Shown one piece after another: positions 50,817 to 59,288 of a DNA stretch of 64,000 nt. The stretch is from Streptomyces canus (GTDB taxonomy: Bacteria; Actinomycetota; Actinomycetes; Streptomycetales; Streptomycetaceae): assembly GCF_030816965.1 (NCBI RefSeq), contig NZ_JAUSYQ010000002.1, positions 10,220,001 to 10,284,000 on the forward strand, written 5' to 3'. The notes beneath the pieces are model-generated. The model had not been told where the DNA came from and ran no database searches. It was given only the letters and a program-made list of their open reading frames with translations. Both the position numbers and the translations under genes were made by a program. Within the stretch, counting starts at the first letter, position 1, and each line of letters begins with the position of its first letter.

Positions 50817-51254
50817 TCAGCTCAGACCGGAACCGGTCCCAAAGTTCAGCGTGCCCACGTGGCCGGCCTGAATCACTGGGCCGTGCTGCACGCCTCCGCT
50901 GATCGTGTTGTGAACGTCCATGCCCTGATCATCACGTGCTTGGGGCGCCAAGTCGTCAAGGATTGCCTGTAGTTCGGTAGCAGCGTCGGGATGGGCCAGC
51001 AGAGTGCGCCGCAGTCGCGTACGCCACTCTGCCTCGACATCCAACGCGGTCTGCTCGTCGCCGACCTGCATCGCGGCGACCAGCTCTCCGCGCGAAGTCT
51101 CCAGCTCACCCTCGACAAGGTTTTCCTCACTGCCGCGGTGGCGCGAAAGGAATGAGACGATTCGGTCACGAGCTTGCGCCCAGGAGTCAGCCGCCATCTG
51201 CTGAACGAACGTCGTGGCGCCTGTGGCGGCAAGTGCGATCAACTCCGCTTCCAT
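50817..51254 (-). CDS. Helical-domain protein with C-terminal RHIM-like amyloid motif
   Basis: A 145-residue protein. Residues 1-40 (ELIALAATGATTFVQQMAAD SWAQARD) form an alanine-rich amphipathic helix pair that could insert in or lie on a membrane; residues 45-105 are a charged helical bundle. Residues 113-138, DVHNTISGGVQHGPVIQAGH followed by VGTLNFG, carry the V-Q-x-G type core of RHIM-like bacterial amyloid signalling motifs. An N-terminal helical domain plus C-terminal amyloid motif is the layout of Bell-domain-type effectors. AAGGAGG gives a strong start. It lies 29 bases upstream of the larger gene with the same motif; one operon is likely. Confidence 0.8.
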   Translation of the reverse strand: MEAELIALAATGATTFVQQMAADSWAQARDRIVSFLSRHRGSEENLVEGELETSRGELVAAMQVGDEQTALDVEAEWRTRLRRTLLAHPDAATELQAILDDLAPQARDDQGMDVHNTISGGVQHGPVIQAGHVGTLNFGTGSGLS

Positions 51255-51403
51255 CGAACCTCCTTTGGTGCGGGCAGGGCTGCCACCGTACCGTTGACAC
51301 AGCACAGCCGAACGCAGATGTCCGTGGCGTGCTGTATTCAACAACGCACGAACGGTGGCGCAGTGCCCGCGACTTGGTGGGACGATCCGCCCCCTAGACC
51401 GTG

Positions 51404-51895
51404 TGGAGATCCGGCGCCTCGCTCGTGAGTTGGCGTGGGTTGCCGCCATCCTGCGTGGCGGTGGAGCCGCAATTGCGGGAGGTGCCGGTCATGTTCGAGC
51501 GTATGTATGCCGGGCTGGATGTTCATGTCCGGTCGGTCGTCGGGGCCGCGATCGATGGGGTTTTGGGGGAGATCCGGTCGCTGCGGCTGGCGCCGGAGGC
51601 GGGCGCGGTGGTGTCCTGGGTGGCGTCGTTGCCTGGTCCGGTGGCGGTGGCGTATGGGGCCGGACCGACCGGGTTCGGGCTGGCAGGCGTTGACGGCGGC
51701 GGGTGTGCGGTGCGTGGTGGTGGCCCTGTCCAAGGTCGAGGGGCCGCCGGGTGACTGGGTCAAGACCGGCCGGAGGGATGCCGAGCGGCCGGTCCGGCTG
51801 CTGCGGATCGGGGAACTCCCGGCCGTGCGGGTGCCCACCGAGGCGGAGGAAGCCGCGCGGGATCTGGTGCGAGCGCGCGAGGACGTGCGCGGGGG
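51404..51895 (+). pseudogene. IS110-family transposase, copy 2, 3'-truncated
   Basis: Almost identical to the 5' half of the copy at 40.5-41.6 kb, starting at the same CTAGACCGTGTGG. ATG at 51491 opens MFERMYAGLDVHVRSVVGAA; the same frameshift occurs after GPTGFGLAG, and the other frame continues with TAAGVRCVVVALSKVEGPPG and RIGELPAVRVPTEAEEAARD, the last containing the 14 codons missing from copy 1. The match ends abruptly at about 51893 in GCGCGGGG. Dead fragment. Confidence 0.85.
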
Positions 51896-51963
51896 ACATG
51901 ATCATCCAGTCGGCATCCGCATGCCCACTCGACACCCAGGCCCCCCATATCAGCTGTTGCCGG

Positions 51964-52929
51964 TCAGGACGTTGGTGACGGCGCATAGTGGTGGGCAAGG
52001 TTGGTGGCGAGGTCGCTGAGGTGAGCCCTGACTTCGGTGGGGCCGTGCACAGTGATGGCGCTCCCGAACGGCAGGAGTGCTCGCACGTCCTCCAGATGCA
52101 GGAAGCGGATCGTTACCTTGTGGCCGGTGGCGGATTCTTCGTGGTCGTCCCGGACGAGCCGTTGGCCAAAGATCCGTCGCGCTCGCTCGATCTGGGTCTG
52201 GTCGATGGTGGCGCTGACCTCTATCGCATGGTTGTGCTCCCACTGATCAATGAGCGCTGCAGCGACGGCGGCCAGGGTCTGGTTCTCGCGGATCCGTCGT
52301 GGCTGGTCGACTTCTTTCCACGTCGTGATCCGTTCGAGTCGGTACATCCGCGGCACTCGGGCACAGTCGGCGACGAGATACCAGATGCCGGCCTTGGCCA
52401 ACAGCCCGTAGGGATCCACGACCAGGTCGCGTGAGCATGACTCGCGTGGGCTGTCGTACTCGATCCGTAGTCGGCGACCTCGCCGCACTGAGCTGATCAG
52501 CGAAGCCGGAGTCGTGCCGGAAGCTCGTGCCTGGAGCCAGGGGCGGCTGTCCACGTGCACTACGTCGGTGAGCGGCAGGAGCTCATGACCTCGACGTGAC
52601 TGTGTAGCGACGATCTTGGAGAGCGCGCGCCGGCTTTCGACCGATGGGTTGAGCTCCGCACGTTGCTTCTCGTCCAGCCCGGTGAGCGACAGATGATCAC
52701 GCTCGCCCGGCGTGAGTCGCGTGAGGTCGAGCCCGGACCCGGGCAGCATGGTCACGCCTCCGAGGCGGCCCCGGTGTGCGGTCACCGGCAGACCGGCGTC
52801 GCGGAGCCAGTTCAGGTCCCGGGTGATGGTTCGAAGGGACACCCCGAGCGCCGAGGCAAGCTCCTGTGTGGTCACGGCATCCCTCGATTCGAGGAGCAGC
52901 ATCAGGGAGAAGAAACGGTCTGGGGTCAC
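51964..52929 (-). CDS. WYL-domain transcriptional regulator
   Basis: A 321-residue DeoR/YafY-type regulator. N-terminal winged helix: RFFSLMLLLESRDAVTTQEL, ASALGVSLRTITRDLNWLRD and GLPVTAHRGRLGGVTMLPG. The WYL domain spans ~140-215 with LRIEYDSPRESCSRDLVVDP, YGLLAKAGIWYLVADC and RMYRLERITTWKE; a C-terminal WCX-like extension follows. Such proteins bind nucleic-acid-derived or other ligands and regulate adjacent genes. GTG start at 52929; it diverges from the FAD oxidoreductase gene at 53059, likely its target. Confidence 0.92.
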   Translation of the reverse strand: MTPDRFFSLMLLLESRDAVTTQELASALGVSLRTITRDLNWLRDAGLPVTAHRGRLGGVTMLPGSGLDLTRLTPGERDHLSLTGLDEKQRAELNPSVESRRALSKIVATQSRRGHELLPLTDVVHVDSRPWLQARASGTTPASLISSVRRGRRLRIEYDSPRESCSRDLVVDPYGLLAKAGIWYLVADCARVPRMYRLERITTWKEVDQPRRIRENQTLAAVAAALIDQWEHNHAIEVSATIDQTQIERARRIFGQRLVRDDHEESATGHKVTIRFLHLEDVRALLPFGSAITVHGPTEVRAHLSDLATNLAHHYAPSPTS

Positions 52930-53058
52930 ACACCAAGTTTTTCAGGAATTGCGACACGATGCGGCGCATATTCCGATCAGGCTGATGGATGCGTACCCAC
53001 GAGCTGCCTGTTCGCCGTGGGTGCGCGCACGCACCCCCGATCCAGAAAGGTGCTCGCG

Positions 53059-54384
53059 ATGAGTGCCGACACGACCGACGCCGAATCACCGGTGGCGTAC
53101 CACCCAGGGTCTGCCGAGTACGACGAGCACCGTGCCGGCTTCCAGTTGCGGGAGCAACATCAGCCAGCCCACGTGGTGGCGGCACGGGCCGCCGGCGACG
53201 TCGTGGCGGCCGTCCGGCGCGCCGCAGAGTCATGTATGCCGATCGCGGTCCAGGCCACGGGACATGGGCTCGCCAACCCGCTCGCCGGTGAAGGTGTATT
53301 GGTGTCGACGCGAAGGATGGACAACGTCGATGTCGACCCCGGCGCCGGCACCGCACGGGTGGGCGCTGGAGCGCGGTGGCGCGACGTGATCGAGGCCGCC
53401 GCACGCTACGATCTGGCACCGCTGTCCGGGAGCATGCCCGGTGTCGGCGCTGTCTCCTACACGCTCGGCGGCGGCATCGGGCTGATGGCTCGTCGCTACG
53501 GCTTCGCCGCGGACCATGTCACGCGCTTGGAGCTGGTCACCGTCGACGGCTCCCTGCTGACGGTTTCGGAACACGAGGAGCCGGACCTGTTCTGGGCGCT
53601 CCGCGGCGGTGGCGGGAGCTTCGGCATCGTGACCGCGCTGGAGATGGCCTTGATGCCGGTCGCCAGGCTGGTCGGGGGCGGTCTGATGTTCGACCTGGGC
53701 GAGACGCCGGAGGTGGTCTCAACCTGGTTGCGTTGGACGGCGACAATGCCCTCGGAGATGACCTCGGCGATGACCACGCTTGAAGTTTCCAAGCGGCACA
53801 TGGCCCATGTCCAGATCGCCTACCTGGGTTCGGCTGCGGAGGCAGACGAGTTGGTGGCCCCGTTGCGGGCGTTGAAACCTGCGTACGACGGTGTGCAGGA
53901 GATCCCGTACCGGCGGTCCGACATCGTCTTCAGCGAACCGGCTCAGCCGCATGCGTATGTCGCCGACAATGTCTTGTTGCGGGCGATCGACGAGGAACGC
54001 CTCCGCGACGCCATCGCCCTGTCGGCGCCAGGCCGGTCGGTTCGCTCCATCATTTCGGTTCGTCATCTCGGTGGGGCGCTGTCCACTCCGCCGAGGGTGC
54101 CGAACGCAGTCAGCCACCGCGAGGCGATGTACCTGCTGTGTGTCGTAGGTGTGGTAGCCCCGACAACCACGTCGCACGCGGCAAGTGCGTGGGCGCTGCA
54201 GGATGAACTGTTGGCCAGCTGGTCCGGGACCGCCGTAGGCAGCTCGCCGAACTTCACTCTCGGACGACCCGACCAACGCGCCGCCGCAGGACTGTTCGAC
54301 GCCGAGCGTCGTGACCGATTGCTGCAGCTGGCCCGTAAGTACGACCCCGCCGGACTGTTGCACCCCAGCTTTGTCATCGCCTGA
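53059..54384 (+). CDS. FAD-linked oxidoreductase (berberine-bridge-enzyme type)
   Basis: A 441-residue flavoprotein of the PCMH/BBE group. Residues ~40-210 are the FAD-binding domain: CMPIAVQATGHGLANPLAGE (His of ATGHG at the usual 8-alpha-histidyl position), TARVGAGARWRDVIEAAARY, LSGSMPGVGAVSYTLGGGIG and RGGGGSFGIVTALEMALMPV. The cysteine used for a second flavin link in bicovalent enzymes is not in the corresponding TLGGG segment. The C-terminal BBE end ARKYDPAGLLHPSFVIA is present. Start ATG at 53059 behind AGAAAGG. It precedes the ABC exporter gene by 24 bases. Confidence 0.92.
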   Translation: MSADTTDAESPVAYHPGSAEYDEHRAGFQLREQHQPAHVVAARAAGDVVAAVRRAAESCMPIAVQATGHGLANPLAGEGVLVSTRRMDNVDVDPGAGTARVGAGARWRDVIEAAARYDLAPLSGSMPGVGAVSYTLGGGIGLMARRYGFAADHVTRLELVTVDGSLLTVSEHEEPDLFWALRGGGGSFGIVTALEMALMPVARLVGGGLMFDLGETPEVVSTWLRWTATMPSEMTSAMTTLEVSKRHMAHVQIAYLGSAAEADELVAPLRALKPAYDGVQEIPYRRSDIVFSEPAQPHAYVADNVLLRAIDEERLRDAIALSAPGRSVRSIISVRHLGGALSTPPRVPNAVSHREAMYLLCVVGVVAPTTTSHAASAWALQDELLASWSGTAVGSSPNFTLGRPDQRAAAGLFDAERRDRLLQLARKYDPAGLLHPSFVIA

Positions 54385-54408
54385 GCACCTCCTACGAACG
54401 GTTGACCG

Positions 54409-56136
54409 ATGCGTCTGGTCCTTGCTCAGCTTGCCAAGCATCGAAGGTGGTTCGCTGGTGTGACCGTCTTCCAGTTGGTCAGCGTCACCGCCACCTTGTA
54501 TCTGCCGACGATCAATGCGGATCTGATCGACAACGGCCTCCTGCGCACGGACGTCGGGTACATCTGGACAGCCGGCGGGTGCATGGTGATCGTCAGTATC
54601 GTCCAGCTGCTGGCAGCGGTGATCTCGTCCTATGCTGGAGCGCGCGCAGCCACAAACGCTGCGCACGACCTGCGGTCAGACGTCTACGACAAGATCGCTA
54701 CGTTCTCCATCCGGGAACATCAGGACTTCGGCACGCCGACGCTGATCACTCGCAGCACCGACGACGTGCAGCAGATACAGGCGCTCCTGCTCACCTTCGG
54801 CACAGTGGTGGTCGCCGCACCGATCACGATGCTGGGCGGGGCCTATATGGCGTTGCGTGCGGATGCCGGCCTGTCCTTTCTGATCATCGTGGCAGTTGTC
54901 GTACTGGGTGCGGCGTTGGCGGTGATCCTTCGCTGGATGACACGGGTGTCGCGCCGGATGCAGGACCGCCTGGATGCGATCAACCGGGTCTTGCGCGAGC
55001 AGTTGATGGGTCTCACGGTGATTCGCGCGTTCACCCGCGAGCGCTTCGAGGCCGAGCGGTTCGGGCAGGTGAACAACGAGCTGACGGTGGCAACCCGGTC
55101 GATGGGGCGGCTGAGGGGGACGTTCGTTCCGGCCGTCATGCTGATCACTGATCTGTCGATCGTGGCCGTGGTGTGGTTCGGTGGCCACCGGGTCGAGTCG
55201 GGACATCTGCTGATCGGCGGTCTGACAGCCTACGTCACTTACCTGGGCCTGATCCTTGGGGCAGCCATGATGGCCGCCTCGGGGGTGATGATGTTGCCAA
55301 GGGCGATGGTCGCGGCGGAACGTATTCAGGCGGTGCTCAACTCCACCCCTGTGCTCCGGCCATCGGGCGTACCCGCCAGCTCGTTCCCGATTCGCGGTGA
55401 GTTGGAGCTGCGCGGCGTTGCGCTGCGGTACCCAGGCGCCGATGCTGACGTCCTGTCCGGCATCGACCTACGGGTTGAGCCCGGCGGCACGGTGGCGCTC
55501 GTCGGATCGATGGGTGCCGGCAAGACGACCCTGCTGTCGATCGTCGCGAGACTTCAGGACGCAACATCCGGATCCGTCCGGCTGGACGGCGTTGATCTGC
55601 GCACCATCGATCCCACTGTGCTGCGCAGTCAGCTCGCGATCGTTCCGCAGCGTTCGCTGCTTTTCAGAGGTACGGTCGCAAGCAATCTGCGGCTGGCCAG
55701 GCCGGACGCCACTGACGCCGAGCTCTGGGAGGCGCTGGAGGTCGCGCAGGCTCGCGAGTTCGTCTCCGCGTTGGACGACGGACTCGGGTCACCGATCGCC
55801 CAGGGTGGAACGAACGTCTCCGGCGGCCAGCGGCAACGGCTATGCATTGCCCGCGCACTCGTTGCCGCCCCGCGCGTCCTCCTTCTTGACGATCCGGTCT
55901 CGGCGCTCGATTCCGAAACATCCGCACGGCTACTGGCAGCGCTGCGCACAGCCACGGCCGACGCGACAGTCCTACTGGTGTCGCAGCGGACTGCCGGTAT
56001 CCGCAGTGCCGAACGGATCGTGGTGCTCCACGAGGGCAGCATCGTCGGCGACGGTACACATCAATCACTGATGGAAAGCTGTCAGACGTACCAGGAGCTC
56101 GTGGCTTCGCAGGAAGCGATCGGGGCATCGACATGA
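54409..56136 (+). CDS. Heterodimeric-type ABC exporter subunit, degenerate NBD
   Basis: A 575-residue half-transporter: six-helix exporter domain (~15-310, e.g. FVPAVMLITDLSIVAVVWFG) and NBD (~340-575) with Walker A GSMGAGKTT, Q-loop IVPQRSLLFRGTVASNLRLA, signature VSGGQRQRLCIARAL and Walker B VLLLDDPVSALD. Asp replaces the catalytic Glu after Walker B and the H-loop His is Gln (LLVSQRTAG), exactly as in the degenerate-site subunit of heterodimeric exporters such as TM287/288. Such a subunit needs a canonical partner; the partner gene directly downstream is truncated. It overlaps that remnant by ATGA. Confidence 0.92.
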   Translation: MRLVLAQLAKHRRWFAGVTVFQLVSVTATLYLPTINADLIDNGLLRTDVGYIWTAGGCMVIVSIVQLLAAVISSYAGARAATNAAHDLRSDVYDKIATFSIREHQDFGTPTLITRSTDDVQQIQALLLTFGTVVVAAPITMLGGAYMALRADAGLSFLIIVAVVVLGAALAVILRWMTRVSRRMQDRLDAINRVLREQLMGLTVIRAFTRERFEAERFGQVNNELTVATRSMGRLRGTFVPAVMLITDLSIVAVVWFGGHRVESGHLLIGGLTAYVTYLGLILGAAMMAASGVMMLPRAMVAAERIQAVLNSTPVLRPSGVPASSFPIRGELELRGVALRYPGADADVLSGIDLRVEPGGTVALVGSMGAGKTTLLSIVARLQDATSGSVRLDGVDLRTIDPTVLRSQLAIVPQRSLLFRGTVASNLRLARPDATDAELWEALEVAQAREFVSALDDGLGSPIAQGGTNVSGGQRQRLCIARALVAAPRVLLLDDPVSALDSETSARLLAALRTATADATVLLVSQRTAGIRSAERIVVLHEGSIVGDGTHQSLMESCQTYQELVASQEAIGAST

Positions 56137-56664
56137 GCCGCCGGCGGAACCATTCGCGACAACATCGCCTACGGGCGGCCGGATGCCACACTCGAGCAGG
56201 TCGAGCAGGTCGAGCAGGTCGAGCAGGCCGCTCAGGCATGTGGTGTCAGCCACATCGTGAACGCTCTTCCACAAGGCTACGACACGGTGGTCGACAGTGC
56301 GGACGGACGCCTGAGCGAGGGCGAGCGACAGCTGATTTGCATCGCGCGCGCGTTCATCGCTGACCCAGCCGTGCTGATCCTCGATGAGGCCACCAGTGCG
56401 GTTGATGCCCGCACCGAGCTCCTCCTGCAACGGGCGACCTCGCGGCTGCGGCATGGCCGCACATGCCTGGTGATCGCCCATCGGCTCTCCACCATCCGCG
56501 ACGCCGACGTCATCGTCGTACTGCAGGACGGTCGGATCGTGGAGAAGGGAACGCACACGCAGCTACTGCGAGCCCGCGGTGAGTATCACCGGCTCAGTCA
56601 GTACCAGTTTCACGAGCCGAGCACCTTGCCAGCTCTGGACCCCGACCAGCATTCGTCGCGATGA
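56133..56664 (+). pseudogene. Truncated canonical ABC exporter partner subunit
   Basis: Only the second half of an NBD remains: GTIRDNIAYGRPDATLEQVE, SHIVNALPQGYDTVVDSADG, LSEGERQLICIARAFIADPA, VLILDEATSAVDARTE (normal catalytic Glu) and CLVIAHRLSTIRDADVIVVL (normal H-loop His), ending SSR. The membrane domain and Walker A are deleted, and the start codon that overlaps the upstream gene is fused out of frame to the remainder. This was the ATP-hydrolysing partner of the preceding exporter subunit. Confidence 0.85.
56194..56229 (+). repeat. 9-bp tandem repeat GAGCAGGTC x4
   Basis: Four head-to-tail copies (the last GAGCAGGCC) within the dead exporter gene encode LEQVEQVEQVEQ, an expansion of what is normally a single LEQV-like turn before the helical subdomain. 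Replication slippage in unconstrained DNA is the simplest explanation. Confidence 0.8.
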
Positions 56665-56762
56665 GGAGTTCGAAGTGAGACTCGACCTGCCGATGACGCC
56701 GCACCGGGCGCGCCTTGTCAATATGGGCGAGAAGACACCCGCTGGCATCCGGGACGGCCACG

Positions 56763-57010
56763 ATGACCCACCGCAACGCGCCTCTGTCGCCCGAGGGCCG
56801 CCGTCGTCTGATCGAACGCTGCGCGAGTCAGCCGATCGCCCACGTGGCCGCGGAGATGGGCATCTCACGTCTAAGCGCGTCCAAGTGGGTGAATCGTTAT
56901 CGACGCCATGGCGAGCTGGGCCTGCTGGACTTTGCCTGCGCCCTGGGGGTTGAACCGACGCAGGTTCATCGATCCCAGTGGCGAAACCAACCGCCAGCCG
57001 CGCCAGATCA
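56763..57010 (+). pseudogene. IS481-family transposase fragment with internal deletion
   Basis: THRNAPLSPEGRRRLIERCA, QPIAHVAAEMGISRLSASKW and VNRYRRHGELGLLD are the N-terminal helix-turn-helix of an IS481 transposase; the sequence then jumps, in another frame, to LGLNRRRFIDPSGETNRQPR, which in intact copies lies ~60 residues further on. The catalytic domain is absent. A TGTCAATA at about 56717 could be its left terminus. 57010-57510 contains no recognisable gene. Confidence 0.75.
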
Positions 57011-57369
57011 CCGCACGTCGACGGCGAAGTGCGCGTGCAGAGCCGCTTCTTGTGCTTCGTGCCGTTCCGGGGCGCTCCACCCCGTCCGGTCAGCGATGTC
57101 GCTGCCCACCGAGTGCCAGACCACTGTGTCGTCGGGTGCGGGCTGGCCGGTCAGTCCGGCCAGGTGCTCTTTCACTCACGTCACGAGGCGACTCTGCTCG
57201 AGACAGCGACCGCCGGATGGCTCGGTCACGGCTGGTTGGGATACTTCGTCGGGCGGGCAGATCCTTCGCGCTCGCGGGGAGGCAGCGTGCAGGGCAGGTG
57301 ACGCCTACGACGTTGTCCGGTCTCGCTCGAGGTGAGGGAGCGTGAGTGCCTGATCTGGAGTGCCTCAGT

Positions 57370-57405
57370 TTGAGCGAGACGGGGCGGATCGGCTGTCTCG
57401 CTCAA
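57370..57405. repeat. 11-bp perfect inverted repeat
   Basis: TTGAGCGAGAC (57370-57380) and GTCTCGCTCAA (57395-57405) flank a 14-base spacer. It may be a terminator or a relic of a transposon end in this IS-rich stretch; no adjacent intact gene decides between them. Confidence 0.5.
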
Positions 57406-57518
57406 TCCTGTTGGCGCTCTTTGACATCCCCACCCGCGCTCCCCGTGTTCCTCCAGACCTGCTCATCTCAGGTCCCCGCGCTGGATGGCATGTGGCTGGC
57501 TCGGCCTCGACGCCTTGC

Positions 57519-58175
57519 TCAGCTCTCCCCGGGCAGCGGGTGTTCCTTGACGAAGCGACGGAGCTCCGCGGTGAGGCCGACCGGGTTGTCGAACTGGACG
57601 AGGGTGCGGGCGTCGGGTATCTCCACGTAGCGGGCGTTCGGCAGTGTGTGTGCCGCCAGATGTAGCGGCGGATCATGCTTCCCTGTTCCTTGTGGCTGGC
57701 GTGGTCGGTGCCGTCGAGAGCGAAGTAGCACAGGGCGGTGAACTGGGCTTCTATCCGGTTGAGCCAGGAGCTGTTGGTCGGGGTAGGCGATCTCCGCAAT
57801 GTTCGCCGCCGCCCAGGTCGCGACCCGCTGGCACCGCTTCTTCGTCAGGTGCGGAGAGTAGTTGTCACAGACGATCGCAATGCGTATTCCTCCGGTGCAG
57901 CGAGCGCAGGTAGCGGCAGAACTCCTGGAACTTCGACCTGTTCTTGGTCTTCTTGATGTGCCCGTAGGGCTGGTCCTTGGCGAGGTCGTAGGCGGCGAAC
58001 AGGTGCCGGGCCCCGTGCGGGCGGGTGTAGGCCGCCGGTCGGCGGCGCCTCGGCTCCCGGTTGGAGTCCCTGCGCCGTCCGCCACGCTCGGCCCACTGCC
58101 GGCCGGGGCGGGGCTGGGGGTTGAGCGGGCCGAACTCGTCCATGCAGAAGACGACTTCGGCGCGACACACGGCGT
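57519..58175 (-). pseudogene. IS630-family transposase, frameshifted
   Basis: Most of the catalytic region survives in three frames: VVFCMDEFGPLNPQPRPGRQ (first Asp), GARHLFAAYDLAKDQPYGHI and KKTKNRSKFQEFCRYLRSL; then IAIVCDNYSPHLTKKRCQRV (second Asp) and ATWAAANIAEIAYP; then TNSSWLNRIEAQFTALCYFA (Glu) and LDGTDHASHKEQGSMIRRYI, ending with DARTLVQFDNPVGL-like sequence. The DDE triad is recognisable but at least two frameshifts inactivate it. N-terminal domain missing. Confidence 0.8.
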
Positions 58176-58179
58176 CGGC

Positions 58180-58365
58180 TGACGGCACTGCGCGCGGTGC
58201 TCGAGGAGGGGCAGCGGGACGGCAGCATCGCATCTCCCCGCGACGCCGGGGCACTTGCCCGCTTCGTCAACGCGGCGATCGCCGGCATGCGCATCTCCAG
58301 CCAGGGCGGCGCCGACCGGGCCGTACTGGAGTCGATCGCCGAAATCACGTATGCCACCTCAGGCG
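58180..58365 (+). pseudogene. TetR-family regulator C-terminal fragment
   Basis: TALRAVLEEGQRDGSIASPR, ALARFVNAAIAGMRISSQGG and RAVLESIAEITYAT match the C-terminal ligand-binding end of a TetR-type regulator. There is no DNA-binding part upstream (IS630 instead), and the natural stop is lost into antisense of the next gene. Relic. Confidence 0.6.
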
Positions 58366-59237
58366 CGGGGCCGAGCGTCCAGGAACCGGTGGAGGGATGC
58401 CGTCATGCTCTCCACGAACGCGTCACGGGTCCGGTCGGAGACCAGGTCCAGGGACAGGTACGGGTTGAGGTCCTCCAGCTCCACGAGGAGCAGCTCGCCT
58501 TCCCGGGTGCGGCAGGCGTCCACGCGCTGGATGCCGTGGTCGAGGGTGTTCCAGTCGATGAAGCGCCCGGCGAAGGCCAGGTCGGCGTCGGTGGGCTCGT
58601 AGGGCTCAAGGACCCAGCGCCGCTCGGGGTCGGGGGCGCGAAGGGCGTAGTGGAAAGCGTCGTCGACGTAGTAGAAGGACACCTCGTATCGGAAGTCGAT
58701 GCGCGGCTGGACCAGGATGTCGCCGCAGACGAGGTCGCTCAGCTGCTCTCGGGGCACGAAGGTCAGGCCGATGGAGTCCGCGCCCGCTTTCGGCTTGACC
58801 GCGTACTGACCGACCTCGGGCAGCAGGTGCAGGTCCTCGGGCCGGTCGATGGTGGGGATGACCGGGTATCCGGCGGTGGTCAGATCCAGCAGGTACTGCT
58901 TGCCGGCCATGTCGCCCCGGCCGGACAGCGGGTTGTAGACCCGGATGCCACGGGCCACGGCCTGCTCCCGGAAGGCGTCGTACTCCTTCTGGTAGTGCAG
59001 CACGGGCCCGCTGTTGCGGACCACGACCACGTCGAAGGCATCCATCAGCGCGGCGGCATCCAGCGGGTGGCACAGGGCGATGTCGAAGCTGTCGCGCAGT
59101 CGGGAGATCAGGAAGATGTCCTCGTCGCAGTAGCGTCGCCCCCGGGCCTGGTAGGCGAGGTCGGTCACGAACAGGACTCTGCGGCGCTCGGGCATCGTGC
59201 AGGAGACGTCGTGGCTGTAGGAATCGATGGCGGTCAT
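58359..59237 (-). CDS. ATP-grasp-fold protein
   Basis: A 292-residue protein with an ATP-grasp layout: N-terminal pre-grasp Rossmann-like part (RRRVLFVTDLAYQARGRRYC, FDVVVVRNSGPVLHYQKEYD), YNPLSGRGDMAGKQYLLDL (a typical GK-x-x substrate-loop), VIPTIDRPEDLHLLPEVG, the ATP-binding strand QYAVKPKAGADSIGLTFVP, DILVQPRIDFRYEVSFYYV, and the C-terminal metal-binding LLVELEDLNPYLSLDLV (E...N pattern). These features suggest RimK/glutathione-synthetase-like carboxylate-amine ligation. Substrate unknown; no peptide or biosynthetic partner is adjacent. Start ATG 59237; an internal ATG at MPERRRVLF is an alternative. Confidence 0.75.
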   Translation of the reverse strand: MTAIDSYSHDVSCTMPERRRVLFVTDLAYQARGRRYCDEDIFLISRLRDSFDIALCHPLDAAALMDAFDVVVVRNSGPVLHYQKEYDAFREQAVARGIRVYNPLSGRGDMAGKQYLLDLTTAGYPVIPTIDRPEDLHLLPEVGQYAVKPKAGADSIGLTFVPREQLSDLVCGDILVQPRIDFRYEVSFYYVDDAFHYALRAPDPERRWVLEPYEPTDADLAFAGRFIDWNTLDHGIQRVDACRTREGELLLVELEDLNPYLSLDLVSDRTRDAFVESMTASLHRFLDARPRA

Positions 59238-59288
59238 GAGGTTTCTCTTTGCTTGCTGGTGGCAGTTACCGCCGGCTGGGGTGGGAGA

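Noticed and set aside
49879..50871. 330-codon plus-strand open frame opposite the motif-bearing gene
   Set aside because: It is the antisense shadow of a GC-biased gene; its translation lacks motifs and the minus-strand product has the ribosome site and family features.
56978..57301. 107-codon plus-strand ORF after the IS481 fragment
   Set aside because: Some protein-like stretches (GWLGHGWLGYFVG) but no start signal, family or conserved context; could be chance in decayed DNA.
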